Assembly (NCBI GenBank): GCA_021730635.1
Contig: JAJNNC010000007.1
Coordinates: 151,100-215,099, forward strand
DNA length: 64,000 nucleotides
Source: Catalimonadaceae bacterium JC749
GTDB taxonomy: Bacteria > Bacteroidota > Bacteroidia > Cytophagales > Cyclobacteriaceae
Reading direction: 5' to 3'
Positions 26,927 through 37,700 of the stretch are shown here, one piece after another. The position numbers and the translations under genes are program-made. The stretch's first letter is position 1. Every line of letters starts with the position of its first letter. The notes beneath the pieces were generated by a model. It was not told where the DNA came from and did no database searches. It saw only the letters and a list, made by a program, of their open reading frames with translations.

Positions 26927-29584
26927 CTAGACAATAGAATTAGGCATGTTGTACCCAGATAGTTCATACAACATTTTGGCTTCTTCTTCTTTATATTTCA
27001 GTATCTGATCCAGGGTTTCGGTAACCGCATCGCTGCACAACACAATCAGGGCCCCTGGTTTCACATTTTTGATCGCATGATCAATGGCTTCTTTTTCTTT
27101 ATGGATAACTTGTAGTGTTTTATGAGGATCTACACTATGAATACCTTCGGTTAGTAGGGTGACCAGTTCTTCCTGTGTTTTTCCCCGCAGGTTTCTGTCC
27201 GTTCTGATAATAATTTCATCAAACATTTCACAGGCTATTTTTCCTACTTCCCGGGTGTCATCATCTCTACGATCTCCTATACCGGCAATAATACCTACCT
27301 TCAGGGTGCTATCTATGTTGATAATCAGTTTCTGCAGCGCCCGTAAGCCGGCAGGATTATGCGCATAGTCGAGCATGAATTTAAAATGTTTAAACTGAAA
27401 CAGGTTTAACCGGCCTGGGGTCTGAGAAGGAGAAGGGATAAACGACTCCAAGGCTGATTTGATGTCGTCAATTGTAAATTTATTGATCACAGCCGTCAGT
27501 ACGGCAGGCAGCACATTCTGTATCATAAAAGTAGCCTTGCCGCCAAAAGTCAAAGGTATATTCACAGCCTTGGTCACCCTGAGTTTCCATTCTCCTTTAC
27601 AAATAGTGATACAGCCGTTTTCCCAGATGGCTGAAAGTCCACCCTTCCTGGCATGTTCCTGAATTCTTGGATTGTTCTCATCCATAGAAAACAAAGCGAC
27701 ATGACAACGAACTCTGTTTCTCATGTCATAAACCAGATCATCATCTGCATTCAAAATGGCATAGCCATCTTCGTGAACCGATTCAGGAATCACAGATTTT
27801 ACTCTGGCCAATTGCTCTATAGAATGAATACCTTTTAATCCCAAATGATCAGCGGCCACATTGGTGACAATACCGATATCACATTTATCAAAGCCCAGAC
27901 CTGATCGTAACAAACCGCCACGGGCTACCTCCAGCACTGCGTAATTGACAATGGGATCTTTCAAGACGAATTCAGCACTTTGAGGACCGGTGCAATCCCC
28001 TTTCATAAGCAGATGGTTGTGGACATAAATACCATCAGTGGTGGTAAAACCTACCTTATACCCATGCATTTTCATCATATGGGCAATGAGACGGGTGGTG
28101 GTTGTTTTCCCATTAGTACCCGTCACGGCTACAATGGGGATCCGGGAGGAAGAACCAGGAGGATACAGCATATCAATCACCGGAGCAGCCACATTTCTGG
28201 GTAAGCCTTCTGTTGGGGCAAGGTGCATCCGGAAGCCGGGAGCCGCATTCACTTCCAGAATTGCGCCTCCGGTTTCACTCAGCGGCAGGCTGATATCAGA
28301 GGTCATCACATCGATGCCGCAAATGTCCAGCCCGATGATCTTAGAAATCCGCTTCGCCATAAATTCATTATCCGGATGCACCATGTCGGTCACATCGGTG
28401 GCCGTACCACCAGTGCTCAGGTTGGCCGTATCTTTTAATTTCAGCAGCTTTCCTTCGGGCAACACTGAATCCAGGGTATACCCTTCAGCATTCAGGATAT
28501 TCTGGGTCATCTCATCCACTACAATAGCGGTGAGTACTTTTTCATGCCCATAACCCCGGCGGGGGTCTTTATTAATGTCGTCTATCAGTTGTTTGATGGT
28601 GGATTTTCCATCTCCAATAACGTGGGCCGGTGACCGCTTGGCAGCCGCTACCAGTTTGTGATTAACCACCAGCAGCCGGTAATCGTCACCCACAATGTGC
28701 TTTTCCACGATGACCGTCTTCGATATTTTTGTAGCTTCTTTGAATGCATTTTCGGCCGTCGACCACTGGGTGATATCGGCTGTAATCCCTCTCCCATGAT
28801 TGCCATTGATGGGTTTGACAACCACCGGGTACCCGATCTCTTCTATGGCTTCCCTCAATTCCTCCATAGTTTCTACGGTCCTCCCTTTAGGCACGGGCAC
28901 CTGAGCCTGTTCCAGCAGAAATTTAGTATCCGTCTTATCACAAGCCAGCTCTACACCAATACTGCTGGTATTGCTGGTCATGGTAGCCTGAATACGCTTC
29001 TGATTGGCACCATAGCCCAACTGGCACAGGGAATTATGATTCAAACGGATCCAGGGAATGTCTCTGGCAATAGCCTCTTCAATAATGGAGGCTGTGCTGG
29101 GTCCTAGTCTTTCTTTTTCCCGTAATTCCCTCATTTGCTGCAAATCTTTCTCCAGGGGGTAAGGATGACCGGCAATCAGGGCTTCTGCTACCCGAAGTGC
29201 CGCTCTGGCCGCATAGAGCCCCGCATTTTCTTCCATATATTCAAAAACTACATGGTATACTCCTTTCTCTCCATAACTCCTGGTCCGTCCGAAACCCACC
29301 TCCATACCTGCCAGGGTCTGTATCTCCAAGGCAATATGCTCGATCACATGCCCCATCCAGGTGCCTTCTTCCACTCTATGGAAAAAACCACCGGGAACCC
29401 CTTCCGAACATTGGTGCTCATACAGTGAGGGCAACATATTTTTAATTCTATCGTAAAAACCCTCAATTTTATTAGTAGGAAACGCCTCTAGTTCTTCCAG
29501 ATCCAGGGTCATCACGATCAGCTTATGCCTTCTGATAGACCAGTAGTTAGGTCCGCGCATGACAGATATTTCTCTTATTTGCAT
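26927..29584 (-). CDS. cphA: cyanophycin synthetase
   Basis: Polymerises aspartate and arginine into multi-L-arginyl-poly-L-aspartate, a nitrogen store, using two ATP per unit. The 885 residues show the three parts of CphA. An N-terminal domain (about 1-160) includes GHVIEHIALEIQ; Glu82 there corresponds to the reported cryptic hydrolase residue that makes primers. An ATP-grasp domain (about 165-475) has KPINGNHGRG at 257-266 and EVNAAPG at 444-450. A Mur-ligase domain (about 480-885) has the P-loop GTNGKTTT at 489-496 and LDYAHNPAGLRAL later. All catalytic hallmarks appear intact. It is divergent from cyanophycinase, with 104 bases between. Confidence 0.96.
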   Translation of the reverse strand: MQIREISVMRGPNYWSIRRHKLIVMTLDLEELEAFPTNKIEGFYDRIKNMLPSLYEHQCSEGVPGGFFHRVEEGTWMGHVIEHIALEIQTLAGMEVGFGRTRSYGEKGVYHVVFEYMEENAGLYAARAALRVAEALIAGHPYPLEKDLQQMRELREKERLGPSTASIIEEAIARDIPWIRLNHNSLCQLGYGANQKRIQATMTSNTSSIGVELACDKTDTKFLLEQAQVPVPKGRTVETMEELREAIEEIGYPVVVKPINGNHGRGITADITQWSTAENAFKEATKISKTVIVEKHIVGDDYRLLVVNHKLVAAAKRSPAHVIGDGKSTIKQLIDDINKDPRRGYGHEKVLTAIVVDEMTQNILNAEGYTLDSVLPEGKLLKLKDTANLSTGGTATDVTDMVHPDNEFMAKRISKIIGLDICGIDVMTSDISLPLSETGGAILEVNAAPGFRMHLAPTEGLPRNVAAPVIDMLYPPGSSSRIPIVAVTGTNGKTTTTRLIAHMMKMHGYKVGFTTTDGIYVHNHLLMKGDCTGPQSAEFVLKDPIVNYAVLEVARGGLLRSGLGFDKCDIGIVTNVAADHLGLKGIHSIEQLARVKSVIPESVHEDGYAILNADDDLVYDMRNRVRCHVALFSMDENNPRIQEHARKGGLSAIWENGCITICKGEWKLRVTKAVNIPLTFGGKATFMIQNVLPAVLTAVINKFTIDDIKSALESFIPSPSQTPGRLNLFQFKHFKFMLDYAHNPAGLRALQKLIINIDSTLKVGIIAGIGDRRDDDTREVGKIACEMFDEIIIRTDRNLRGKTQEELVTLLTEGIHSVDPHKTLQVIHKEKEAIDHAIKNVKPGALIVLCSDAVTETLDQILKYKEEEAKMLYELSGYNMPNSIV

Positions 29585-29688
29585 TTTCGTAGGACGTTAT
29601 GGCCTGTGTAGTTTTTCTAAATATATAAAAATTTGCTAATCAAATAATTGTTACATTTACTACTGAAAAAAATTTTATTTTGGAAAAA

Positions 29689-30600
29689 ATGATTAGATCA
29701 GAAGTTAAAGGAACCATTATTCCAATTGGTGGGAATGAGGACAAAGGAACCAGGCGTGATGAATCCAGTCAGCTGAATTTTGTGCAAAAAGGAATCTTGG
29801 CCAGAGTGATCAAAGAGTGTAAGAAACCTGATCCCTTGATCGTAGTGATTCCTACCGCCTCCAGCATTCCCCTGGAAGTGGGAGAAAAATATAAGGCAGC
29901 TTTTGGTCAGTTTAACTGCTCACATATCCATGTACTCGACATCCGAGAAAAATTTCAGTCGGCGTATTCAGAATCCTTAGAATGGGTAAGCAAAGCAGAC
30001 TGTGTGATGTTTTCAGGAGGAAATCAATCCAGGATCACCCGCCTGATCCGGGATACTCCACTCCATCACCTGCTCATGGAACGTTACGTACACGAAGAAT
30101 TTGTGATTGCCGGTACCAGTGCAGGGGCTATGTGTATGTCAGAAGCTATGATTACGGGAGGAAAGTCGACGGAAGCACTTTTCAAAGGAGCCGTAAAAAC
30201 AAAGGAAGGCATGGGTTTCATTCCTGATCTGATCATCGACTCTCACTTTATACAGCGAGGAAGATTCGGACGGGTGATGGAAGCGGTTGCCAGATTCCCG
30301 GAACGATTAGGAGTGGGATTGGCAGAAGATACCGGGCTGGTCATCAAAAACTGCAATGAATGTGAAGTGATTGGCTCAGGCATGGTAGTGTTGGTAGATC
30401 CCAGCCAGCTTACCCACAACAATGAAGAAATTCTGGAGATGGGAACCCCCATGTCTCTCTGTCATCTGATCGTACATGTACTAGCGGTAGGTGATCATTT
30501 TATCCTGGAGAACCGCAAACTGGAAATTCTTCCCATGAGCCATGATGCCCGGCTGCTCCTGGAGCATCCCTATGCTATTAACGGTCGTAAATCGCGATAA
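29689..30600 (+). CDS. cphB: cyanophycinase
   Basis: Serine peptidase (family S51) that cuts cyanophycin to beta-aspartyl-arginine dipeptides. About 303 residues from the ATG at 29689. A TTG three codons earlier is also open, but MIRSEVKGTIIPIGGNEDKG matches the family start better. The nucleophile is the serine in AGTSAGAM near residue 145. FSGGNQSRITR and IDSHFIQRGRFGR carry the other conserved active-site and Arg-binding residues. There is no signal peptide, so it acts in the cytoplasm on the stored granule. Its last 23 bases overlap the end of the isoaspartyl peptidase gene on the opposite strand. Confidence 0.95.
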   Translation: MIRSEVKGTIIPIGGNEDKGTRRDESSQLNFVQKGILARVIKECKKPDPLIVVIPTASSIPLEVGEKYKAAFGQFNCSHIHVLDIREKFQSAYSESLEWVSKADCVMFSGGNQSRITRLIRDTPLHHLLMERYVHEEFVIAGTSAGAMCMSEAMITGGKSTEALFKGAVKTKEGMGFIPDLIIDSHFIQRGRFGRVMEAVARFPERLGVGLAEDTGLVIKNCNECEVIGSGMVVLVDPSQLTHNNEEILEMGTPMSLCHLIVHVLAVGDHFILENRKLEILPMSHDARLLLEHPYAINGRKSR

Positions 30601-31609
30601 TTTCGTGCTCTGGTGTTTTCGAGGCGCGGTACATCCCTTCTGTGTTGAAGGGCATGCTTACCTCTCCTTTGGCGTTGACCGCTACCAGTCCGCCATCACC
30701 CCCCAGGCGAAGCAGGCGCTGCTGTATCACTTCCTGGCAGGCCTGTACCAGGTTATAGTTTTTGAATTCTATCAGGCAGGATACATCATAGGCCACCACA
30801 GCCCGCAGGAAATATTCACCACTGCCCGTACAGGATACGGCACAAGTCTGGTTATTCGCATAGATACCCGCCCCAATGACCGGGCTGTCGCCGATGCGCC
30901 CCCAACGCTTGTTGGTCATGCCTCCGGTAGAAGTCGCTGCGGCAATATCGCCCTTGTGATCGCAGGCCACTGCGCCCACGGTACCCCTCTTATGAGGGGG
31001 CGCTTCTTTCTTAGGCGACACCTCGCTGGGCGACACCTCGCTGGGCGACACCTCGCTGGGCGACACCTCGCTGGGCGACACTTTCTCTGGTACTCTATTA
31101 TCTTTACTAACTGAGTGATCAAGCTGAAACCGATCAGTATTTTTAATCGCCTGCCATTGATCGTATCTGAACTGGTCGAAAAAGTAAGCGTCATCGGCAA
31201 ACGCACAGCCTACCTTTTTAGCGAACTCCATGGCGCCGGCACCCGCCATAAACACATGATCAGATTTTTCCATCACCATTCTAGCCAGAGTCACCGGATT
31301 TTTTACGCCGCTGACCAAAGAGACAGCTCCCGCAGAAAGATGACGCCCTTCCATAATGGCAGCATCCATTTCATGGGTACCCTCTGCCGTAAAAACAGAG
31401 CCTTTGCCGGCATTGAATAAAGGACAATCCTCCAGATCCCTGACGGTCGCTTCCACAGCATCCAGTGCGGTCCCGTTTTCCTGTAAGATCCGGTAACCCA
31501 GGTGCAAGGCTTTCTGGAGTGCCGACCTGTAAAGGGCTTCTTTTTCCGGACTCATGGCACTCCTGACAATGGTTCCGGCACCTCCATGAAGAGCAATGGC
31601 GATAGGCAT
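30578..31609 (-). CDS. iaaA: isoaspartyl peptidase / plant-type L-asparaginase
   Basis: An Ntn-hydrolase of 343 residues that splits beta-aspartyl dipeptides and self-cleaves before Thr210 (KRGTVGAVACD), which becomes the nucleophile of the beta subunit. Other landmarks are LHGGAG at 7-12, NAGKGSVFT at 66-74, and GDSPVIGAGIYAN and GTGEYF-like SGSGEYFLR in the beta part. In this context it should hydrolyse beta-Asp-Arg released by cyanophycinase, completing degradation. The linker before the cleavage site (about 177-199) is an SPSEV repeat, four units long, encoded by a 15-bp tandem repeat. Linkers there are normally poorly ordered, so activity is probably kept. The gene is tail to tail with cphB. 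Confidence 0.93.
   Translation of the reverse strand: MPIAIALHGGAGTIVRSAMSPEKEALYRSALQKALHLGYRILQENGTALDAVEATVRDLEDCPLFNAGKGSVFTAEGTHEMDAAIMEGRHLSAGAVSLVSGVKNPVTLARMVMEKSDHVFMAGAGAMEFAKKVGCAFADDAYFFDQFRYDQWQAIKNTDRFQLDHSVSKDNRVPEKVSPSEVSPSEVSPSEVSPSEVSPKKEAPPHKRGTVGAVACDHKGDIAAATSTGGMTNKRWGRIGDSPVIGAGIYANNQTCAVSCTGSGEYFLRAVVAYDVSCLIEFKNYNLVQACQEVIQQRLLRLGGDGGLVAVNAKGEVSMPFNTEGMYRASKTPEHEIIAIYDR
31014..31081 (-). repeat. 15-bp tandem repeat, about 4.5 copies, inside iaaA
   Basis: The unit GGCGACACCTCGCTG (plus strand) starts at 31014, 31029, 31044 and 31059, with a partial fifth at 31074. The four full copies are identical, so expansion is recent. It encodes SPSEV repeated in the linker just before the autocleavage threonine. 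Confidence 0.97.
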
Positions 31610-31763
31610 AAAACTATTTGCGTTTGGAAGATCAAACTAAGGGAAACGATACCTTGTTTAAAAGAGGGCTATATTATAGCAATGTAAATAAAAAATAGGA
31701 TGGCTCCTCAAATGGCCGGTTCATTGGGGGGATGCTGGCGCAGAAGAAAACCTATGTAGCGCT

Positions 31764-34511
31764 TTACGAGACAAAATCCTGGATATCCTTCGCTGATAAT
31801 ATCGCATTTTTAAACTTGCTGGGATTGTGCTCAAATTCTCTGGCAAAACATTTACTAAAATATTTGACATCGGAAAAACCACAAAGCCAGGCTACCTCAT
31901 TGACCCCTATGTCTTCATTGAGTAAGAGCTTTGCGGCGTATTGCAACCTCACTTTCTTGATAAAGTCAACTCCTCGCATATCCGTAAGCTTTTTGATCTT
32001 ACGGTATAGAGAAGAACGAGACATTGACATGGCATCAGCCAAATGATCTAAATGAAAAGATTCATCAGAGATATGCTGGTGAATAATGGAGATACATTGC
32101 TGCACAAATTCCTGATCTGCCTGTTCTATATCTTTCAGACTGTCTGACAAAAATTGATATTTGCCCAGCGATAACTTTAGCTTTTCCCGTGATTCCATCA
32201 GGTTTTTGGCACGGGAAATCAATACATGCTTGTTAAAAGGCTTGGTCAGATATTCATCAGCGCCAATATTAAAACTATTGATTTTGGATTGCTGCGCATC
32301 AATAGCCGTCAGCAGAATGACAGGAATCTGAAAGGTGAGCGGATTTTTTTTGATTTCCGCACAAAGCTCTATGCCATCCATAGCAGGCATGCAAATATCG
32401 CTGATAACCAGGTGGGGCTGCTTCAGCGCTATTATTTCCAGGGCTTTCTTTCCGTTGGAGGCAGTGCGCACCTCAAAATACTGACCTATGGTGCTGGCCA
32501 ATATTTCCAGTAATTCTTCGTTGTCTTCTACAATCAGGACCGTCTTGCTTTTGTCTGCTTTTATTTGTGCATCCGATTCGGACAATTCACCAGCCTCTCC
32601 ATGAGTTGCAGCTTTCATGGCTTTGGGCTGTATTTGAGGAATAGAAAAGTAGAAGGTAGTTCCCTGCCCTACCTGGCTCTTCACCTTCAGCATGCCATGA
32701 TGGATATGCACTAATTCTTTGGTAAGCGAAAGACCGATACCCATTCCTTCTTCCTCCTGCTGGTGTAAGTTAGCATGAGCACGATGGAAAATATCAAAAA
32801 TATAAGGAATCTGATGCTCAGGAATCCCTATCCCGTTGTCCTCCACGCTGATCGTTACTCTCGAGTTGCTCAGCACCACGTTGACCATAATTTCTCCTTC
32901 TTGTTGGGTATATTTGATGGCATTGGACAAAAGATTAAACATCACTTTTTCCATGATGGTCGGGTCAAAATCGGCCACCAAACTGCCTGGGACATGAAGA
33001 TGCAGGTGAATCCGTTTCCTGTCGGCTTTCGGCTGAAAGGCCGTCACCACTTCAGTCATGAATTTGACCATATCGGCGTGAATGGTATTCAACTGATACT
33101 TGTGGGTATCAATTTTCCTGAAATCCAGGATTTCCTCCGCCAGCCTGATCAGGCGATTGGTATTTTTCTGTATGCTTAACAATTTGTCTTTTTCAATCAC
33201 TTTTTCCTCAGAAGCTACCAGATCATTGATAGGGAGAGAAATCAGACTGAGAGAAGTGCGGAACTCATGACTGATATTGGTAAAGAACCGCAGCTTCATT
33301 TCTGTAGCCTCCTCCGCTATTTTAAGGACTCTGACTACCTCATCCCGTTGCTGGGTTATTTTTTTGTTCTGCTGTTCAATGGTTTTGTTCTTCGCATCCA
33401 GAATTTTATTGATATGATTTTTTTTGTTCAAAAAGTAAATGATTAAACCCACCAGTAAGATTAACAGCAGCACAATCAGCACTAGCAGGAAGAGGAAATT
33501 CTTTTGTTTGTTGATCAGATAATCCATTTCCCCCATATATTCCCTCTGTAAATCAATTTTTGCCTGTTGCTCCTGTATCTGATCGCTTTGTAATTTTAAA
33601 GTCCGGGCATGGGTCGGGTCAATTTTGGCTGTCTTCAGGTAGTTGAACCGATCATAAGGCTTCTCTGAAAGAATATTAATAGCAATCTGAATCGCTTTAT
33701 CCCCTCCGGTAGGATACAGCACCGTACCACTGACATATCCATTCAGAATATTATTCAATCCGCCCCGGGGGGTATTCAGGCCATCTACCCCAATAATATA
33801 GGGCGACAAACCATGTTTGCTGGCGGATCGATACACACCATAAGCCATAGGGTCATTGTGGGCGAATACCAAATCTATGTCGGTAGGATGGGCGAAGACA
33901 GAATCTGTGATGCGCTGCGCTTCTTCTATCAGCCAGGCACCTTCCAACACCTGCTCAATGGTAATATCCGGATACTGGCTGAGTATATCGCGAAAGCCCT
34001 TGGAACGCTCAATGGCAGGTGTTGATCCTGTCAGGCCTGTAATCTCCAGAATTTTACCCTTTCCATTCAGTAACTCTGCGGCCAGCCTGCCTGCTTCTTT
34101 TCCGGTCAACAGGTTATTAGCCCCTACATAAGCCGTGAACTTTTCTGAATTAATTTTTCTGTCGATGACAATCACCGGAATCCCCTGTTCATACACTTGT
34201 TCCACAATGGGTGTCAGCGGATCGGCTTCATTGGGAGATACGATTAAAAGATCGATACCAGCAGCGACCAGTTCCTTAATATCCTGGATTTGCCGTTCGT
34301 TGTCATCCTGAGCATCTTTAATGATAAGGGAAATATCATAGTCTCTGTAAAGACTCATTTCTCTTAGCATCTCCTCATGCATGGTCATTCTCCAATCATC
34401 ACCGGTAGTGCACTGAGAAAAGCCAATGACGATTTTCTTCTGCCTTTGGCTATCCTGGTTAGAGCAGGCAAGAAAAAATAACACCAGTGGCAAGAGTAGC
34501 AGTCGCTTCAT
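31764..34511 (-). CDS. hybrid two-component regulator with periplasmic sugar-binding domain and AraC output
   Basis: A 915-residue one-polypeptide signalling system. A signal with a lipobox-like LAC (Cys16) is followed by a type I periplasmic-binding domain of the RbsB/LacI type (about 26-300), seen in GFSQCTTGDDWR, NNLLTGKEAGRLAA and GVDGLN. A membrane helix (339-361) leads to a coiled-coil linker, a HisKA domain with His415 (SHEFRTS, where the usual Pro is Ser), an HATPase (about 525-640), a receiver (about 680-790, ISDICMPAMDG) and an AraC helix-turn-helix (about 815-915). This build matches the fructose-sensing regulator of the Bacteroides fructan locus. It diverges from the adjacent fructan operon and so very likely senses fructose there. 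Confidence 0.9.
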   Translation of the reverse strand: MKRLLLLPLVLFFLACSNQDSQRQKKIVIGFSQCTTGDDWRMTMHEEMLREMSLYRDYDISLIIKDAQDDNERQIQDIKELVAAGIDLLIVSPNEADPLTPIVEQVYEQGIPVIVIDRKINSEKFTAYVGANNLLTGKEAGRLAAELLNGKGKILEITGLTGSTPAIERSKGFRDILSQYPDITIEQVLEGAWLIEEAQRITDSVFAHPTDIDLVFAHNDPMAYGVYRSASKHGLSPYIIGVDGLNTPRGGLNNILNGYVSGTVLYPTGGDKAIQIAINILSEKPYDRFNYLKTAKIDPTHARTLKLQSDQIQEQQAKIDLQREYMGEMDYLINKQKNFLFLLVLIVLLLILLVGLIIYFLNKKNHINKILDAKNKTIEQQNKKITQQRDEVVRVLKIAEEATEMKLRFFTNISHEFRTSLSLISLPINDLVASEEKVIEKDKLLSIQKNTNRLIRLAEEILDFRKIDTHKYQLNTIHADMVKFMTEVVTAFQPKADRKRIHLHLHVPGSLVADFDPTIMEKVMFNLLSNAIKYTQQEGEIMVNVVLSNSRVTISVEDNGIGIPEHQIPYIFDIFHRAHANLHQQEEEGMGIGLSLTKELVHIHHGMLKVKSQVGQGTTFYFSIPQIQPKAMKAATHGEAGELSESDAQIKADKSKTVLIVEDNEELLEILASTIGQYFEVRTASNGKKALEIIALKQPHLVISDICMPAMDGIELCAEIKKNPLTFQIPVILLTAIDAQQSKINSFNIGADEYLTKPFNKHVLISRAKNLMESREKLKLSLGKYQFLSDSLKDIEQADQEFVQQCISIIHQHISDESFHLDHLADAMSMSRSSLYRKIKKLTDMRGVDFIKKVRLQYAAKLLLNEDIGVNEVAWLCGFSDVKYFSKCFAREFEHNPSKFKNAILSAKDIQDFVS

Positions 34512-34614
34512 GGGGGAAAAATTTGAGAATCAGGGTGAAATATTGGTCAAAATGCAGGCTGACCGGAATTTCTTACTACAATGAACAGTTTTTCTACCTG
34601 CTAAACTCATCAAA

Positions 34615-34688
34615 ATTTGCTATTTGAGCAAGGTTTAAAATAAAAATTTAGCAATCTGCGAAGAAGTTTTCAAGCTCAAATTAGCAAT
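34615..34688. promoter_or_regulatory. candidate regulator-binding inverted repeat upstream of the fructan operon
   Basis: In the 278-base gap between the hybrid regulator and the SusC gene, ATTTGCTATTTGAGC (34615-34629) and GCTCAAATTAGCAAT (34674-34688) form an inverted repeat that pairs apart from a one-base shift. TTAGCAAT also recurs as a direct repeat at 34648-34655 and 34681-34688. AraC-type output domains commonly bind such repeated sites. No clear -33/-7 promoter was found. Confidence 0.45.
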
Positions 34689-34789
34689 ATCCTATTAGGT
34701 AGTTTGTTTTCCGATGCCTATGACCATCAGGCTGTAGTCTTCCCATAATCCGGACAGTATTTACTCAGTATCAACTAATATAATAACTT

Positions 34790-37700
34790 ATGAAAAATCA
34801 ATTTCTACACAAACTCAGGCATATGAGTAGTGGCTTTCTACTGATGTGCTTTTTAGCGATTTTCAGTCACAGTAGGGCACAGACCACTACTGTTTCCGGT
34901 ACGGTTGTAGATGTCAATAATGAAGTACTGCCGGGTGTCAACGTAGTGGTGAAAGGCACGAGTAAAGGAACAGTCACCGATATTGAAGGAAAATATAGTT
35001 TGGAGGCGCTATCCGCTACCGATACTTTGCTGTTCACTTCAGTAGGGTATGCCTCTCAGGAACTAGTGATAGGCAACCAAAGTACCATTAATATTTCTCT
35101 CCAGGAGGATATACAGGCGCTTTCAGAAATCGTCGTGACCGGTTATGCCACAGAAAGAAAAGTAGATGTGACCGGTGCGGTAGCCGTTGTGGATTTAGAG
35201 CCTGTTAAAAACACTTCTTCGGGCAATCCTATGCAAGCATTACAGGGCAGGGTAGCCGGACTGTTTGTGGAGAAAAATGGGACACCCACTGGAGAAAACA
35301 GCCGGATCCTGATACGGGGTGCCAACACCCTTGGCAATAATGACCCTTTGTACATTATTGACGGGGTACCCACCAAGCAGCCACAAATATTCCAGAGTTT
35401 AAATCCCAGTACCATTGAATCCGTACAGATTTTGAAAGATGCTTCGGCTGCCTCTATCTATGGCTCCCGGGCCTCCAATGGGGTAATCATTGTGACCACC
35501 AAAGATGGGGCTACCATGGAGGGAGAAAGGATTAATGTTGCATTTAACTCGAGCGTCTCCGTACAAACAACAGGTCCTCAGCGACAAGACATGCTCAATG
35601 CCGAGCAACGGGGCATCGCCCTATGGCAGGGCTCTGTGAACGACCGGACCGACCCCGCCGTTCATTCCGCTATTTACACTTACGACTGGAATAATGATTA
35701 CGACAACCCTGTCCTGAATGGGGTGACTGTCCAGCCTTTCGTGGGAGGGGATCCCAATGTGCCGGCAGGAGATACCGATTGGCAGGATGCTGCCTACGAG
35801 ACAGGATATGTTATTTCCAATGATCTGACCTTAACAGCGGATAATGAAAACAGTGGATTGCTGGCCAATGTGGGTTACATAAAAAATACCGGCACTTTGG
35901 TATATACCGACTATGAGCGGTACAGTGCCCGTCTGAATGCCAACACCTCCGCTTTCAACAAAAGATTAAGATTAGGCGTAAACTCCCTGCTGGCTACCTC
36001 CAACCAAACCTTGGCCACCACTGACCTTGGAGGAGCTCCCACGCCTTTCCTGGCCATCACACTGGCGCCTACCCTCCCTGTATACACAGCAGACGGAGAA
36101 TTTGCAGGTCCGCTAGGGGCCGGGTATTCCGACCGGAACAACCCTGTGAATATGCAATGGCTCAACCGATGGGATAATTTTACCAGAACTACCGCCTTTG
36201 GAAATGTCTATGCAGAAATAGAACCTATTGAGAACTTAGTATTCAGAACCAACTATGGTATTGATTACTCTAATGGCGTCAACAAAGATATACAATTGGC
36301 TTTTCAGGAAGGTTTCCTGGGCAGATCGGTCAACAGCCTGCAGCGTTCTACAGGCATGCGATTAGATCAGGTGTGGTCAAATACGCTCCGGTATGAGTTT
36401 GAAGTAGGCCAAAACAGGATCAATATACTGGGGGGTATAGAAGCCATCTGGCAGGATTTCCAGGAATTCGGAGCTTTCCGGGAAGGGTTTGCCGAACAAA
36501 CGGAGGACTTCTTTACGCTTTCAGCCGGGACAGGCCGCAGCACCAACTTTGGAAGCGCTACCGGGGGAAGGCTGATGGCCCAGTTTGGTAAAATTAACTA
36601 CGCCTTTGCCGATAAATACCTGGCATCGGTTACCATCCGGCGGGATGGATCTTCCCGTTTTGGCGTCGAAAATCAGTACGGTATTTTCCCGGCTGCCACC
36701 CTGGGATGGAGAATTGTCAACGAATCGTTCATGCAAAACCTGACGGTGCTTTCGGACCTGAAGCTCAGGGCTGGCTACGGAGTGGTAGGTAATCAGGACA
36801 TTGGAGACGTGGCCCGGTTTGCCCTGTACGAACCCCGATATGGCACGCTGTTCAACAACGGGGAAGGCTTCCCGGGGCAGTGGCTCAACGTAGGAACAGC
36901 CTATGACCTGGCTGGGAATGACAGTGGCGGCCTGCCTTCAGGCTTCGTCTCTGTGCAGGGAGGCAATCCGGATTTGAAATGGGAAACAACGAAAGAATTT
37001 AATGCAGGGATAGATTTCGGATTCCTGGATGATAAAATCATTGGTTCGCTTGACTATTTTACCCGGGAGACGTCCGACATCCTGTTACGGCCACCCATTG
37101 CTTCTGCGGTAGGAGAGGGAAAACTCAAGTGGGTCAATGGAGCAGTGGTGGAAAACAGCGGATTCGAGTTGATGTTATCGTACCGTGGTACCATTGGCAA
37201 TGACTTCTCTTATACTGTCAATGGTAATTTCAGCCGCTTCCGCGACGAAATCACCGAATTGCCGGAAGAGGTGCGTACGGCCTTTCCAGGAAACTCCGAA
37301 AAAACCATTGTAGGACAATCTCAATTTTCTTTCTTCGGCTATAAAACCGATGGCATCTTCCAGAGTCAGGCAGAAGTTGATGCCCATGCCGAGCAGATCG
37401 GCGCTGGCCCCGGCCGGATACGATACGCAGACCTAAACAATGACGGGGTGATCAATGCCCTGGATCAGGACTATCTGGGCACCAGTTTGCCTGGCTTTGA
37501 ATATGGAATCCGGATTGATGCAGCCTACAAAAACTTTGACCTGTCGCTGTTCGGATCAGGTGTAGGAAACAGGATAGGCAGAGATCAATATACCTTCTGG
37601 AATAATTTCCTCAGGGTAAGAGAAAATATGGGACTGGATGTACTGAATGCCTGGACGCCCCAGAATCCTGGCTCTGATATACCCATGTTGACACTGGTAG

